Assembly (NCBI GenBank): GCA_023229575.1
Contig: JALNYZ010000029.1
Coordinates: 1-52,434 of the forward strand
Length of the DNA: 52,434 bases
Reading direction: 5' to 3'
Source: Prolixibacteraceae bacterium
GTDB lineage: Bacteria > Bacteroidota > Bacteroidia > Bacteroidales > Prolixibacteraceae
In this document: piece after piece, positions 1 through 8,303 of the stretch
Layout: each line of letters begins with the position of its first letter
Position numbering within the stretch: the first letter of the stretch is position 1
Program-made: the position numbers and the translations under genes
The notes under the pieces: generated by a model
The model's database searches: none
The model's input: only the letters and a program-made list of their open reading frames with translations
Told to the model about the DNA's origin: nothing

Positions 1-100
1 TATTGTTTTTCTGGCGTATGAACATTTTGCATAAAAATCGAGCCACCCAAAATTACAAAAAAATCGACGTAACTAACTGTCTTTCAATAGGCATTTTTTA

Positions 101-218
101 AACCCCGAAAAACCGAGGAAAACAGGAGAGCCGCCTGGCCGGACGGCTGTACAACCTGACGGGATATGGAGGTGTTAATGTCCTGACGGACAAACCTGTT
201 TTTGGGGGTTGTTTTTTC
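101..218 (+). ncRNA. Candidate structured RNA or hairpin element
   Basis: The outer arms 101-113 and 198-210 are complementary over 12 of 13 positions, and a run of T follows at 212-217, as in an intrinsic terminator. Between the arms lie three small hairpins: 129-133 with 144-148, 154-157 with 170-173, and 180-183 with 188-191. The whole could fold as a closed multi-branch structure of about 110 nt. I do not recognise a known RNA family. It could equally be the end of an insertion sequence that lies outside the window, or a repeat. The fold was read by eye and no energy was computed. Confidence 0.3.
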
Positions 219-269
219 TATTAGGTAACTCGTTATAAAATATTACACAACTTGTCCCGATACTTCGGG

Positions 270-337
270 AGAGTTTCACAGAGGAAAACACAGAGGACCA
301 CAGAGTTTAAGAATATTTTTCTAAAACTCTGTGAGAC
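270..337. repeat. CACAGAG-word hairpin repeat, copy 1
   Basis: The word CACAGAG occurs three times within 30 bases. The last copy forms a perfect 10-bp inverted repeat (CACAGAGTTT with AAACTCTGTG) around an AT-rich loop. It lies just downstream of the DUF1016 relic, which is on the minus strand. The left arm closely matches the repeat at 3571-3616. Confidence 0.75.
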
Positions 338-375
338 TCCGTGCTGGTACTGGAGGTTAGATTCGAAGGTTAGCT

Positions 376-818
376 TCATTGGTTCAATGATTTTCTTCTT
401 TCAATTCGTTCTTTTGCTTCAATTAACAGCGAGTGCAGCTTTTTCTCAAGTTCGGCTTTATGAGGCAAATCGGTCCAGTATTCAGCGACCATAATGCCAT
501 CTTTGTGCATTTCGAGTAACTCAATTGTGTCGCCACTTGCGACACAATTTGAATATCAGGAAAAACCTCTACAAATTGCATTATTCTGCGTAAATTTCTT
601 TCCTCAAAGCTTTTTCCATAAGCTTGTTTCAATTGTGCCGACACTGTCGGCACAATTTGCCTTCCATATTCAGCTCGCTGATTATTAAGAATATGCGTAT
701 TTATTCTGTAACCAACCTGCCAAAACACTATCGCAAGGGTGCTATTAACCTGTCGGGTAACCTCATTTTTGCCCTGATCTATAATCCGGGCAAGATCTTG
801 AAATAATGAATTATCCAT
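376..818 (-). pseudogene. DUF1016 (YhcG-type PD-(D/E)XK nuclease) relic, core deleted
   Basis: The first roughly 95 residues match the N-terminal DUF1016 domain (start MDNSLFQDLARIID, then the conserved stretch ending FPDIQIVSQVATQLS). From about position 516 down to a stop at 376-378 a different frame encodes the typical C-terminus (LLEMHKDGIMVAEYW, then a basic helix ending RRKSLNQ). The middle of the family, with the nuclease domain, is absent, and the two ends are out of frame, so translation from 818 runs into about 30 unrelated residues and stops at 423. Known DUF1016 proteins are over 300 residues, so I infer an internal deletion of roughly 200 codons. The junction at AATTGAGTT is compatible with recombination between short direct repeats. 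The product should be inactive. Confidence 0.8.
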
Positions 819-917
819 TTTCGTGTTTGTATCAGATGGGTTTTAAATTCAATACCGGCATCTTTTATTTGCAAGGCGGTGCTGGTTTTCAACTGGTTCT
901 TCCGGCGAGCGAAAGCA

Positions 918-1229
918 TTATTGAATAGTTAAGGTGATTTTGCGCCCGAGTCCGAGTTCGAGAAGTTTGTAAAGCGTTGAAAGTTGAATATCGCTATGTC
1001 CATTTTCAATTCTTGAGATGAAACTTTTTTTTGTCCCGGTTTTTTGAGCCAATTGTTCTTGTGTCATTGAGCAAAGGCGCCTTTCTTCCTTAATTACTTC
1101 ACCAATTGCAAATGCCTTTGCCTTTATCTCAAACTCAGTTCTCTTCATTGTCCCGATTTTACCATAACGGGTGTCGAGATGTTCATCAAAGGTTGTGATG
1201 TTTTTGGCAGGCTTATTATCCGTTTTCAT
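918..1229 (-). CDS. HigA-like antitoxin, XRE-family HTH protein
   Basis: This 103-residue protein has a Cro/C1-type helix-turn-helix at about residues 50-95 (MTQEQLAQKTGTKKSFISRI followed by ENG and the typical LxxLxKLxxxLG helix). The N-terminal 45 residues fit the toxin-binding extension of HigA-type antitoxins. Its start codon overlaps the stop of the upstream toxin gene by four bases, so the two are translationally coupled, and toxin-first order is typical of higBA. By family knowledge it neutralises the toxin and represses the shared promoter. The relation to a particular subfamily is inferred. Confidence 0.85.
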   Translation of the reverse strand: MKTDNKPAKNITTFDEHLDTRYGKIGTMKRTEFEIKAKAFAIGEVIKEERRLCSMTQEQLAQKTGTKKSFISRIENGHSDIQLSTLYKLLELGLGRKITLTIQ

Positions 1230-1582
1230 TTTCTTTTTGTGTTCATTTTTTCATTAAAATACTCATCCTTAATTTTCAAAGCCTTGTCTATTTCTGTTTG
1301 CGGGGTCTTTTGAGTTTTTTTTTGAAAACAATTAAAAAGTACAACTACTTTCCCCTCGTCAAAACAGCAGAAAATCCTGTAAATGTTGCCTTGATATTCA
1401 ATTCGAACTACATAGAGTCCATCAGTACCGGTCATTTGTTCAAAGAATTTTCCGGGAATTCTGTCGGCAACAGTTATGACAAATAAAACATAATCTATTT
1501 TTTCTTTTACTTTTTCCGTTTGCTCGTTAAAGAAATCCAAAAAGTAATCTTTGAAATAAATAATCTGTCTGACTTGTTCCAT
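1226..1582 (-). CDS. HigB-like toxin, phage Gp49-like / RelE-ParE superfamily
   Basis: A 118-residue RelE/ParE-fold toxin of the Gp49-like family. Diagnostic stretches are GLYVVRIEYQGNIYRIFCCF, then VVLFNCFQKKTQKTP, and the final lysine-rich helix. Family members are mRNA interferases acting at the ribosome. An upstream in-frame start at 1630 exists, but I prefer 1582 because MEQVRQIIYFKDYFLDFF is the normal family N-terminus and a near-consensus promoter (1600-1607) lies just upstream. The gene overlaps the downstream antitoxin start by four bases. It appears intact. Confidence 0.85.
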   Translation of the reverse strand: MEQVRQIIYFKDYFLDFFNEQTEKVKEKIDYVLFVITVADRIPGKFFEQMTGTDGLYVVRIEYQGNIYRIFCCFDEGKVVVLFNCFQKKTQKTPQTEIDKALKIKDEYFNEKMNTKRK

Positions 1583-1599
1583 CGATTTATTTGCAGGAG

Positions 1600-1607
1600 T
1601 AAAGTTA
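1600..1607 (-). promoter_or_regulatory. Possible -7 element for the HigBA operon
   Basis: On the minus strand the sequence reads TAACTTTA, 7 of 8 matches to the Bacteroidetes -7 consensus TAnnTTTG, with a TTTTG about 16 bases upstream. It lies 18 bases before the chosen toxin start, which supports that start. Confidence 0.4.
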
Positions 1608-1754
1608 ACTAATAATGGAACAAAATCCAAATGTCATGCTTAAATATTCTCTCATAGGATAGTTTTTAAAATGCCTATCAATGATCGTTGTTTCCGGGAA
1701 CATGATTTGATTCTCAACCTTTGTCATATCATTGGCCTGTAATTGTGTGGGTTA

Positions 1755-1791
1755 TTAAATTGGGTATCGCAATTTGAGACACCCAATTTAA
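1755..1791. repeat. 11-bp perfect inverted repeat
   Basis: The arms TTAAATTGGGT (1755-1765) and ACCCAATTTAA (1781-1791) are perfectly complementary around a 15-base loop. The 3' arm is not followed by a T tract, so it is not a classical terminator. Its role is unknown. Confidence 0.6.
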
Positions 1792-2007
1792 TTGCAATTA
1801 TTAAAAACGGGAAGAATATTCCATCTATATAAGATACAGAATATTATGGACATAACCAAATTGAAAATCTTATTTGGGCAAATCTGCGCCGGCGGGGGTG
1901 GTTATGGGATTATCACATTTCCCAATTTCTCTGCCATTCCGTCCGAATGGATCTAAATATTTTTTCCAATTTTCTACCGCGGACGGATAATCATTCATCA
2001 TTCCAAA

Positions 2008-2070
2008 CCCGGGGTGCCGCTCCTTCGTCGCTTTACCCCGGGCTACAATATTGGCCGTCCCTGACGGGAC
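2008..2070. repeat. GC-rich double-hairpin REP-like element
   Basis: Two hairpins stand side by side: CCCGGGG (2008-2014) with CCCCGGG (2036-2042), and GTCCC (2057-2061) with GGGAC (2066-2070). The link CTACAATATTGGCC resembles dispersed intergenic palindromes that I associate with Bacteroidetes genomes and IS200-like REP transposases. It differs in sequence from the REP family around the transposase at 20849. Confidence 0.5.
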
Positions 2071-2112
2071 TACAAAATTTCACGGTTAAGCTCAGCCTGT
2101 CTTCTCATTTTT

Positions 2113-2159
2113 ACATCATCACATCAGCTAATCACCACATCAACTAATCATCACATCAT
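2113..2159. repeat. ACATCA-word repeat, single arm
   Basis: The words ACATCA and CTAATC alternate (ACATCAGCTAATC and variants) up to the 3' end of the MFS gene. The same words form a large inverted element at 28925-29056. Only one arm is present here, so this may be a truncated copy. Confidence 0.65.
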
Positions 2160-3538
2160 TTGTGCATATTCCCCCTCGAGTAGGAGAAGTAAACACCTAC
2201 CATACACAAAGCCGCGAATACCAGGTAAACAAACTGCGCGGTACCGACAAACATTTCGTTCTGTACCTGCGCTATTTGGGCGCCGTGGAACCGGGCGGAA
2301 AAAATCAGCATCACCAGGGTCATGCTGATCATCTGGCCAACGATGCGCATGGTGGAGGCGGTGCCGGATGCGGTGCCGAGCTGTCTTTTCTCGACCGAAC
2401 TCATGATGGTATTCATGTTGGGCGAGGAGAAAAGGGCAAATCCAAACCCCATGAAAAGTAAAACAGCAACGATAAGCGGTTGCGGCGTATCCTGATTGAC
2501 AAAAGCGAGAAACAGCAGACCAACCGCGTTCAGGAACATTCCCGTGGTTGCCAGGATGCGGGGTTCGATCCTGTCCGAAAGTTTTCCGGCATAGGGCGAG
2601 AGGATGGCCATCACCAGCGGCTGTGAAATCAGGATGGCGCCGGCCGCCTGCGGGGACAACCCTTTGACTTTTTGCAGGAACAGGCTCATCAAGAAGATGA
2701 TGGAGGCGGTGGTGGAGTAGTTGATCAGCGCCGCCAGGTTGGAGAAGGCAAACAGTCTGTTCTTCGTGAAAAGCGCCGTGTCAAACAGTGGATGGGCCGA
2801 CCTGCCGCACTGGACAACAAAAAGCAAAAGCAGCGAAATCCCGAGCGCCAGCAGGGCAAATCCGGTGGCCGCATGCAAATGGGAGGAGTAGTAGACAATC
2901 AGGAGAAGTGCAGAACCATACAACAGGGCGCCGGTGTAATCAAATTTTCCTGTGGATTTGGATGAAGGAATATTTTTCAGTTTCAGGAAGGTGAATAGTA
3001 CCCCGAAAAGGCCCAAAACGGAGGAGAAAAGGAAGATCGCCCTCCAGCCCAGATGCTGGGTGAGAATCCCCCCGACGAAGGGTCCCATGGCCAGGCCAAG
3101 ATAGACTGCCGCGACATTAAACCCAAGCACTTTGCCCCTTTCGGAAGGAGGGAAGGCTGAAATCAGGAGCGGGGCTCCGGTTGTCATGGTCATTGCCGCA
3201 CCCAGTCCCTGCAAAACACGCATGCCTATCAACAACATCCCGGTAGGTGACAGGCCGCATAAAAAAGTGGCCAGGGCAAATATCACCATCCCCAGCTTGA
3301 AAAGTTTTACCTCTCCTTTCAGGTCTGCCAGACGGCCAATGGGCAGGAGAAAGATGGCGGAGGAGAGCAGGTAGGAGGTGACGATCCATGTGAGGGATAC
3401 TGCATTCAGCGCGAACTCTTTTTCGATGGCCGGCAGCGCGATATTGACGGACGATATGAGAAATGGTCCCAGGAATGAGGTGAGCGTGGCAACAGTGAGT
3501 ACTGCTTTTTGGGTGTTGGTATGAGTCGTTGGGGTCAT
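2156..3538 (-). CDS. MFS multidrug efflux transporter, DHA2 (EmrB/QacA) type
   Basis: This 460-residue, strongly hydrophobic protein has about 14 membrane segments, the count expected for the DHA2 family. Drug:proton antiporter signatures are visible: the motif-A-like loop GRLADLKGEVKLFK after TM2, and the motif-C-like glycine/proline-rich segment GLAMGPFVGG near TM5. It should export drugs or other amphipathic compounds from the inner membrane using the proton gradient. The start at 3538 (MTPTTHTNTQ) is preferred over a longer frame to 3691, because the extra 51 residues only translate the CACAGAG repeat (LCVSLCVTLC). The substrate cannot be told from sequence, and no regulator lies beside it. 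Confidence 0.85.
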   Translation of the reverse strand: MTPTTHTNTQKAVLTVATLTSFLGPFLISSVNIALPAIEKEFALNAVSLTWIVTSYLLSSAIFLLPIGRLADLKGEVKLFKLGMVIFALATFLCGLSPTGMLLIGMRVLQGLGAAMTMTTGAPLLISAFPPSERGKVLGFNVAAVYLGLAMGPFVGGILTQHLGWRAIFLFSSVLGLFGVLFTFLKLKNIPSSKSTGKFDYTGALLYGSALLLIVYYSSHLHAATGFALLALGISLLLLFVVQCGRSAHPLFDTALFTKNRLFAFSNLAALINYSTTASIIFLMSLFLQKVKGLSPQAAGAILISQPLVMAILSPYAGKLSDRIEPRILATTGMFLNAVGLLFLAFVNQDTPQPLIVAVLLFMGFGFALFSSPNMNTIMSSVEKRQLGTASGTASTMRIVGQMISMTLVMLIFSARFHGAQIAQVQNEMFVGTAQFVYLVFAALCMVGVYFSYSRGNMHK

Positions 3539-3570
3539 GATCAAAAATAGAGAAATACTCTTAAAAATAC

Positions 3571-3616
3571 TACACAGAGTTACACAGAGGGAAACACAGA
3601 GGACCACAGAGGTTAA
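3571..3616. repeat. CACAGAG-word repeat, copy 2 (left arm only)
   Basis: The word CACAGAG occurs four times with spacers of 2-5 bases, followed by GTTAAGAATATTTG, which matches copy 1 at 270-337. No complementary right arm follows. It lies directly upstream of the MFS start and artificially extends that reading frame. Confidence 0.75.
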
Positions 3617-3668
3617 GAATATTTGTTTCGTAAGAATTTTGTCATGCAGGTTCTTATTAAGTAATTCT

Positions 3669-3779
3669 AAAGGTTCACGCAAAGGACGCAAAGTAAAATC
3701 GCAAAGGAGCGCAAAGTTTAAATCGGAGCTCTTTGCGTTTTTTTTTGCGTCTTTCTTAGCGGTCTTTGCGTGAACCTTT
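3669..3779. repeat. CGCAAAG-word long hairpin repeat
   Basis: The outer arms 3669-3684 and 3764-3779 (AAAGGTTCACGCAAAG and its complement) match perfectly over 16 bp. Inside, GCAAAG words recur on the left arm and CTTTGCG words on the right, so the arms can pair further in several registers. The element lies between the divergent MFS and mutA genes and can form a very long cruciform or RNA hairpin. Confidence 0.85.
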
Positions 3780-3856
3780 TATTAGTCCAATCTTAAATTA
3801 AAATATATTCTCACGAAAAAGGAGGGTCTTTGTCAGGTTATTAAATTTGAAAGGAT

Positions 3857-3864
3857 TAACTTTG
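3857..3864 (+). promoter_or_regulatory. -7 promoter element of mutA
   Basis: TAACTTTG matches the Bacteroidetes -7 consensus TAnnTTTG exactly and lies 32 bases upstream of the mutA start. A TTTG lies about 24 bases further upstream; the spacing is a little longer than usual. Confidence 0.55.
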
Positions 3865-3895
3865 CAACCTGATTTTTGTAAATAGTTATGATACT

Positions 3896-5809
3896 ATGAA
3901 TGAGAAAGATATAAAATTGCTCTCTGAATTTCCACCCATATCGACCGCCACATGGGAGGAGCAAATCAACATCGACCTGAAGGGAAAAGAGTACGAAAAG
4001 AGCCTGATCTGGAAAACCAACGAGGGCTTTAACGTCCGTCCCTACTACCGGGCCGAAAATATTGAAGGATTGGATTTTCCGGAGAGTTTACCCGGTGAAT
4101 ACCCTTTCGTACGCGGGAAAAGCGCTTCCGGAAACCAGTGGCTTATCCGGCAGGATATTCTTGTAACCGATACAGTATCAGCAAATAAAAAAGCCCTCGA
4201 AATTCTTAACAAAGGGATCACCTCCCTGGGTTTTGTCTTCGAAGGATGCGGTGTCGTAACCGTGGATGAACTGAAAACGTTGCTAAAAGGGATCCAGTTG
4301 GAGGCGGTAGAGGTCAATTTCATCACCTCCTGCAAAACCAAAGAATTTTTCGAAAAATTGCTGGCGATGCTGATTGAACTTAAAGCCGATCCTGCCACGC
4401 TCCACATGTCTGTAAACCACGATCCGATAGGAAGATTTACCATGCGTGGAAAATTCGGCAAGAGTGAGCCGGAGGTTTTTGAAACTGTAAAGACCATGGT
4501 GGAGTGGGGCGAAAAATTTCCAAACCTGCATCTGGTCGCGGTAAATGGCGTAAACTTTAACAATGCCGGCGCCTCCATTGTGCAGGAGCTTGGATTTTCG
4601 CTTGCCATGGGCGCCGAGTACATGACCAGGCTCACGGAGCTGGGTGTCGATGCGGCCCTGGCGGCGAAGAAGATCAGGTTCAATTTCGGAATTGGCGGCA
4701 ACTATTTCATGGAACTGGCCAAACTGCGGGCCGCCCGACTATTGTGGGCTAACATTGTCAAAGCCTATAACCCTGTCTGCGATTGTGAAGAATCGACCGG
4801 CAAAGGGGAGTTTTGTCCCTGCGCGGCCAAAATGTATGCCCATTGTGAAACATCCACCTGGAACATGACCGTTTACGATCCCTATGTCAACCTGCTCAGG
4901 ACACAGACGGAGGCCATGTCGGCTGTGTTGGGAGGAGCGGATTCCATTACCGTGCTGCCTTTCGATGCGGTGTATGAAGAGCCCACCGCCTTTGCCGAGC
5001 GCATTGCCAGGAACCAGCAGTCGCTGCTGAAGGAGGAGGTGCACCTGGATAAGATCGCCGACCCTGCCGCAGGATCCTATTATATCGAAACTTTGACCGC
5101 TTCGATTGCGGAGCAGTCGTGGAAACTCTTTCTGGAAGTGCAGGACAAAGGTGGATTTGTAGCTGCTTTCAGGAGTGGCTTCGTTCAGTCTTTGGTCAAT
5201 GAGATGGCCGACAAGCGCAGAAAGGCGATCAGTTCCAGACGAGAAAATATACTGGGGGTCAACCAGTTTCCAAATATCAATGAACAACTCGAGCCGGGAT
5301 TTCCCACTTCACTGTTCGAAGCCGAAGACCAAACCGCTGAAGATGCGGAGGTGGAGACGCTGAAACTTTTCAGGGGAGCGCAGCAGATTGAGGCCATTCG
5401 TTATGCCACCGATCTGTTCGCGGCCAAAAATGGTCGGCCAAAGGCCTGCATGCTGCCGATCGGAAACCTGGCGATGCGGAAAGCCCGGGCACAGTTTGCC
5501 TGCAACTTCTTCGCGGCAGCCGGATACGAAGTGGTCGACCACAACGGATTTGAGACCATCGATGAGGGATTTCAATCCGTTTTGGAGGCGAATGCGAGCC
5601 TCGTGGTTCTTTGCAGTTCGGATGAAGAGTATGCCACCTTGGCGCCTGAGCTTTTTGCCAAGTTGCGCAACCGCACCATCATGGTGGTTGCCGGAGCTCC
5701 AGCCTGCATGGAAGAACTGAAAGCAATTGGTATTCAGAATTTTATCAACGTCAAAACCAATCTGTTGGATGCATTGACTGCCTATAATAAAATGTTAGGT
5801 ATAAATTAA
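3896..5809 (+). CDS. mutA: Methylmalonyl-CoA mutase small (beta) subunit
   Basis: This 637-residue protein is the non-catalytic partner of the B12-dependent mutase that interconverts (R)-methylmalonyl-CoA and succinyl-CoA in propionate metabolism. Residues 1-450 form the TIM-barrel part (FPPISTATWEEQINIDLKG, then GIGGNYFMELAKLRAARLLW). The C-terminal 130 residues have the cobalamin-binding fold but lack the DxHxxG cobalt-ligand motif, with GYEVVDHNGF in its place, as expected for the small subunit. MutB follows 134 bases downstream, separated by a hairpin repeat. The length is normal for the family, and the gene is noticeably richer in G+C than the accessory zones nearby. Confidence 0.95.
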   Translation: MNEKDIKLLSEFPPISTATWEEQINIDLKGKEYEKSLIWKTNEGFNVRPYYRAENIEGLDFPESLPGEYPFVRGKSASGNQWLIRQDILVTDTVSANKKALEILNKGITSLGFVFEGCGVVTVDELKTLLKGIQLEAVEVNFITSCKTKEFFEKLLAMLIELKADPATLHMSVNHDPIGRFTMRGKFGKSEPEVFETVKTMVEWGEKFPNLHLVAVNGVNFNNAGASIVQELGFSLAMGAEYMTRLTELGVDAALAAKKIRFNFGIGGNYFMELAKLRAARLLWANIVKAYNPVCDCEESTGKGEFCPCAAKMYAHCETSTWNMTVYDPYVNLLRTQTEAMSAVLGGADSITVLPFDAVYEEPTAFAERIARNQQSLLKEEVHLDKIADPAAGSYYIETLTASIAEQSWKLFLEVQDKGGFVAAFRSGFVQSLVNEMADKRRKAISSRRENILGVNQFPNINEQLEPGFPTSLFEAEDQTAEDAEVETLKLFRGAQQIEAIRYATDLFAAKNGRPKACMLPIGNLAMRKARAQFACNFFAAAGYEVVDHNGFETIDEGFQSVLEANASLVVLCSSDEEYATLAPELFAKLRNRTIMVVAGAPACMEELKAIGIQNFINVKTNLLDALTAYNKMLGIN

Positions 5810-5822
5810 TATTTCAAATGAA

Positions 5823-5911
5823 GCCTTCGTGCTCCTTTGTGTAATCCTTTGTGGTAAAAAAATAAGACGTAAAATTTAACCACAAAGGGCTCGAAGGAAA
5901 GCACAAAGGTT
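5823..5911. repeat. CACAAAG-word hairpin repeat between mutA and mutB
   Basis: The arms CCTTTGTGGT (5846-5855) and ACCACAAAGG (5879-5888) are perfectly complementary. Outside them CCTTCG pairs with CGAAGG, and further CTTTGTG and CACAAAG words can pair. The hairpin occupies nearly all of the mutA-mutB gap and would form in a joint transcript. Confidence 0.8.
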
Positions 5912-5943
5912 TCACAATGTTTAGAACGAGTAAAATATAGATC

Positions 5944-8094
5944 ATGGTTCCAAATTTTAGAACGATAGAGATCAAGGGTTGTATGGATGCCGGCGAAAGC
6001 AAAGTAGCCGGAAAGAGACCTGAAGCAAAAACCACCTGGATGACGCCGGAGCTGATTCCGGTAAAAGGCGCCTACACCAAGGCAGACCTCGAAGGGATGG
6101 AGCATCTCAATTACGCAGCCGGAAAGGCGCCTTTCCTCAGAGGACCCTACTCTTCGATGTATGTGATGCAGCCCTGGACGATCCGCCAGTATGCCGGTTT
6201 CTCTACCGCGGAGGAGTCCAACGCATTTTACCGCAGGAACCTTGCCGCAGGGCAAAAGGGATTGTCGGTCGCTTTCGACCTGGCCACCCACCGGGGCTAT
6301 GACTCCGACCATCCGCGCGTAACCGGTGATGTCGGGAAAGCCGGAGTGGCCATCGACTCTATTTTGGACATGAAGATCCTGTTCGACCAGATTCCGCTCA
6401 ACAAGATGTCGGTCTCGATGACGATGAACGGCGCGGTCCTGCCCATCATGGCCTTTTACATCGTTACCGCGCTGGAGCAGGGCGCCAAACTCGAAGAGCT
6501 TCAGGGTACTATTCAAAACGACATTCTCAAGGAGTTCATGGTACGGAATACCTACATCTATCCGCCCGAATTCTCCATGAAAATCATCGCGGATATCTTC
6601 GAATTCACCTCGCAGAAGATGCCAAAATTCAACTCCATCTCCATTTCGGGTTACCACATGCAGGAGGCAGGCGCTACCGCGGATATCGAGATGGCCTACA
6701 CCCTGGCCGACGGGTTGGATTACATCCGTACCGGCATCAAGGCCGGACTGGACATTGATGCTTTTGCCCCCCGTCTCTCTTTCTTTTGGGCGGTCGGGAT
6801 GAACCATTTTATGGAGATTGCCAAGATGCGCGCCGCGAGGATGATCTGGGCCAAGATGGTCAAGCAGTTTAATCCGAAGAGCGCCAAATCCATGGCCTTG
6901 CGCACCCACTCCCAGACTTCCGGCTGGTCGCTCACGGAGCAGGATCCCTACAACAATGTCGGGCGCACCTGCATCGAGGCCCTTGCCGCAGCCCTTGGCC
7001 ATACCCAGTCCCTGCATACCAACGCCCTGGACGAGGCGATAGCGCTGCCTACCGACTTCTCCGCCAGGATCGCCCGAAACACCCAGATCTACCTTCAGCA
7101 AGAGACTGAAATTTGCCGTTCGCTGGATCCATGGGCCGGATCCTATTACGTGGAGTCGCTGACCAATGAGATATTCAAAAAAGCCTGGGCTTTGATCGAA
7201 GAGGTCGAAGCGCTTGGGGGAATGTCGAAAGCCATCGAGACAGGCGTTCCGAAGATGCGCATCGAAGAGGCTGCGGCACGCACGCAAGGCCGGATAGACT
7301 CGGCTTCACAGGCCATCATCGGGGTGAACAAATACCGGTTGGAAAAGGAAGATCCGATCGATATCCTTGAAATTGACAACAGCGCCGTTCGGCTTTCCCA
7401 GATCGAAAGGCTGAACCAACTGCGGGCCAACCGCAACGAAGCCGAGGTAGCCGCGTCCCTTGCAGCGATCACAGCTTGCGCGCAGTCGGGCAAGGGCAAC
7501 CTGCTTGAATTGGCCGTCGATGCGGCTCAAAAGCGCGCAACCCTGGGAGAGATCTCCACCGCATGCGAGAAAATTGTTGGAAGATACAAAGCAACCATCA
7601 GAACCATATCAGGCGTGTATTCATCAGAAGCTAAAAATGACAGCGTCTTTGCCAGTGCGAAGGAGCTTGTCCACAAATTTGCAGAGAAAGAGGGCCGGCA
7701 GCCAAGGATCATGATTGCCAAGATGGGCCAGGACGGCCACGACCGCGGCGCCAAGGTGGTCGCGACCGGGTATGCCGACCTTGGATTCGATGTCGATATG
7801 GGCCCGCTGTTCCAAACACCTGCCGAGGCAGCCAAACAGGCCGTGGAGAACGATGTCCACATCATGGGTATCTCGTCACTGGCGGCGGGTCACAAAACGC
7901 TGATTCCGGCCGTTATCGAAGAGATGAAAAAGCTGGGCCGCGAAGATATCATGGTCATAGCCGGCGGGGTTATTCCTTCGCAGGATTACCAGTTTCTCTA
8001 CGATGCCGGGGTGGTCGCCATTTTTGGTCCCGGAACCTCCGTGGCCGCAGCCGGGAAGAAAATTATGGAGATATTGATCGCAGCGCAGGGATAG
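5944..8094 (+). CDS. mutB: Methylmalonyl-CoA mutase large (alpha) subunit
   Basis: This 716-residue catalytic subunit contains a substrate-binding TIM barrel (about residues 40-550) and a C-terminal cobalamin-binding domain (about 580-716). The cobalt-ligating motif D597-G598-H599-D600-R601-G602 is present, with His599 as lower axial ligand, followed by the nucleotide-tail segments GISSLAAGH and VIAGGVIP. Barrel signatures include RGPYSSMYVMQPWTIRQYAG and FDLATHRGYDSDHPR. With MutA it interconverts methylmalonyl-CoA and succinyl-CoA using adenosylcobalamin. The PduO-like adenosyltransferase at 39193 may supply the cofactor. The start MVPNFRTIEIKG fits the family. Confidence 0.97.
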   Translation: MVPNFRTIEIKGCMDAGESKVAGKRPEAKTTWMTPELIPVKGAYTKADLEGMEHLNYAAGKAPFLRGPYSSMYVMQPWTIRQYAGFSTAEESNAFYRRNLAAGQKGLSVAFDLATHRGYDSDHPRVTGDVGKAGVAIDSILDMKILFDQIPLNKMSVSMTMNGAVLPIMAFYIVTALEQGAKLEELQGTIQNDILKEFMVRNTYIYPPEFSMKIIADIFEFTSQKMPKFNSISISGYHMQEAGATADIEMAYTLADGLDYIRTGIKAGLDIDAFAPRLSFFWAVGMNHFMEIAKMRAARMIWAKMVKQFNPKSAKSMALRTHSQTSGWSLTEQDPYNNVGRTCIEALAAALGHTQSLHTNALDEAIALPTDFSARIARNTQIYLQQETEICRSLDPWAGSYYVESLTNEIFKKAWALIEEVEALGGMSKAIETGVPKMRIEEAAARTQGRIDSASQAIIGVNKYRLEKEDPIDILEIDNSAVRLSQIERLNQLRANRNEAEVAASLAAITACAQSGKGNLLELAVDAAQKRATLGEISTACEKIVGRYKATIRTISGVYSSEAKNDSVFASAKELVHKFAEKEGRQPRIMIAKMGQDGHDRGAKVVATGYADLGFDVDMGPLFQTPAEAAKQAVENDVHIMGISSLAAGHKTLIPAVIEEMKKLGREDIMVIAGGVIPSQDYQFLYDAGVVAIFGPGTSVAAAGKKIMEILIAAQG

Positions 8095-8303
8095 AAAGGG
8101 TTTTATTCAGCACCAACCGGATGTTCCAATTTGGAATATCCAGAGATCTATTTTCGGGTTTAGAAGAGATGGTATTTTTCAGCCGGGCACTGGTAAATTT
8201 AAATATATTCTCCGCAAAAAATCCTGATCAAACGGACTCAACCAGAAAAATTGCAGTGGAATTTTGGGATATGTTTTCGTAAATATCTTGTACTTATTCA
8301 ATT

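Larger units (their letters stand above)
1..375. other. Intergenic region without a supported gene
   Basis: No convincing protein gene is seen here. The stretch holds a possible folded RNA (101-218) and a CACAGAG-type hairpin repeat (about 270-337), both listed separately. The first 100 bases are AT-rich and I recognise nothing in them. A short open frame (about 100-225, plus strand) overlaps the folded element but has no family resemblance that I can name. Confidence 0.6.
1631..2155. other. Intergenic region with repeats only
   Basis: No gene is supported here. The stretch contains an inverted repeat (1755-1791), a GC-rich double-hairpin repeat (2008-2070) and an ACATCA-type repeat at its right end (2113-2159). 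Open frames are short and show no family resemblance. Confidence 0.6.

Noticed and set aside
88..1678. Inverted repeat ATAGGCATTTT (88-98) and its complement near 1668-1678, as ends of a mobile element around DUF1016-HigBA
   Set aside because: Only about 11 bases match, the flanks do not, and no transposase or target duplication is visible.
2113..2159. CRISPR-like direct repeats
   Set aside because: The units are 6-13 bases without unique spacers and no cas genes are present. The same was considered and dismissed for 28925-29056 and 36919-37074.
3539..3691. 51-residue N-terminal extension of the MFS transporter
   Set aside because: It only translates the CACAGAG repeat on the minus strand and precedes the normal first membrane segment.
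3780..3895. Cobalamin riboswitch upstream of mutA
   Set aside because: The leader after the -7 element is only about 30 bases, far too short, and no B12-box-like sequence is seen.
5806..7287. Long minus-strand open frame of 493 codons opposite mutB
   Set aside because: It is a shadow of the G+C-rich mutB coding sequence, without family features, and mutB is beyond doubt.
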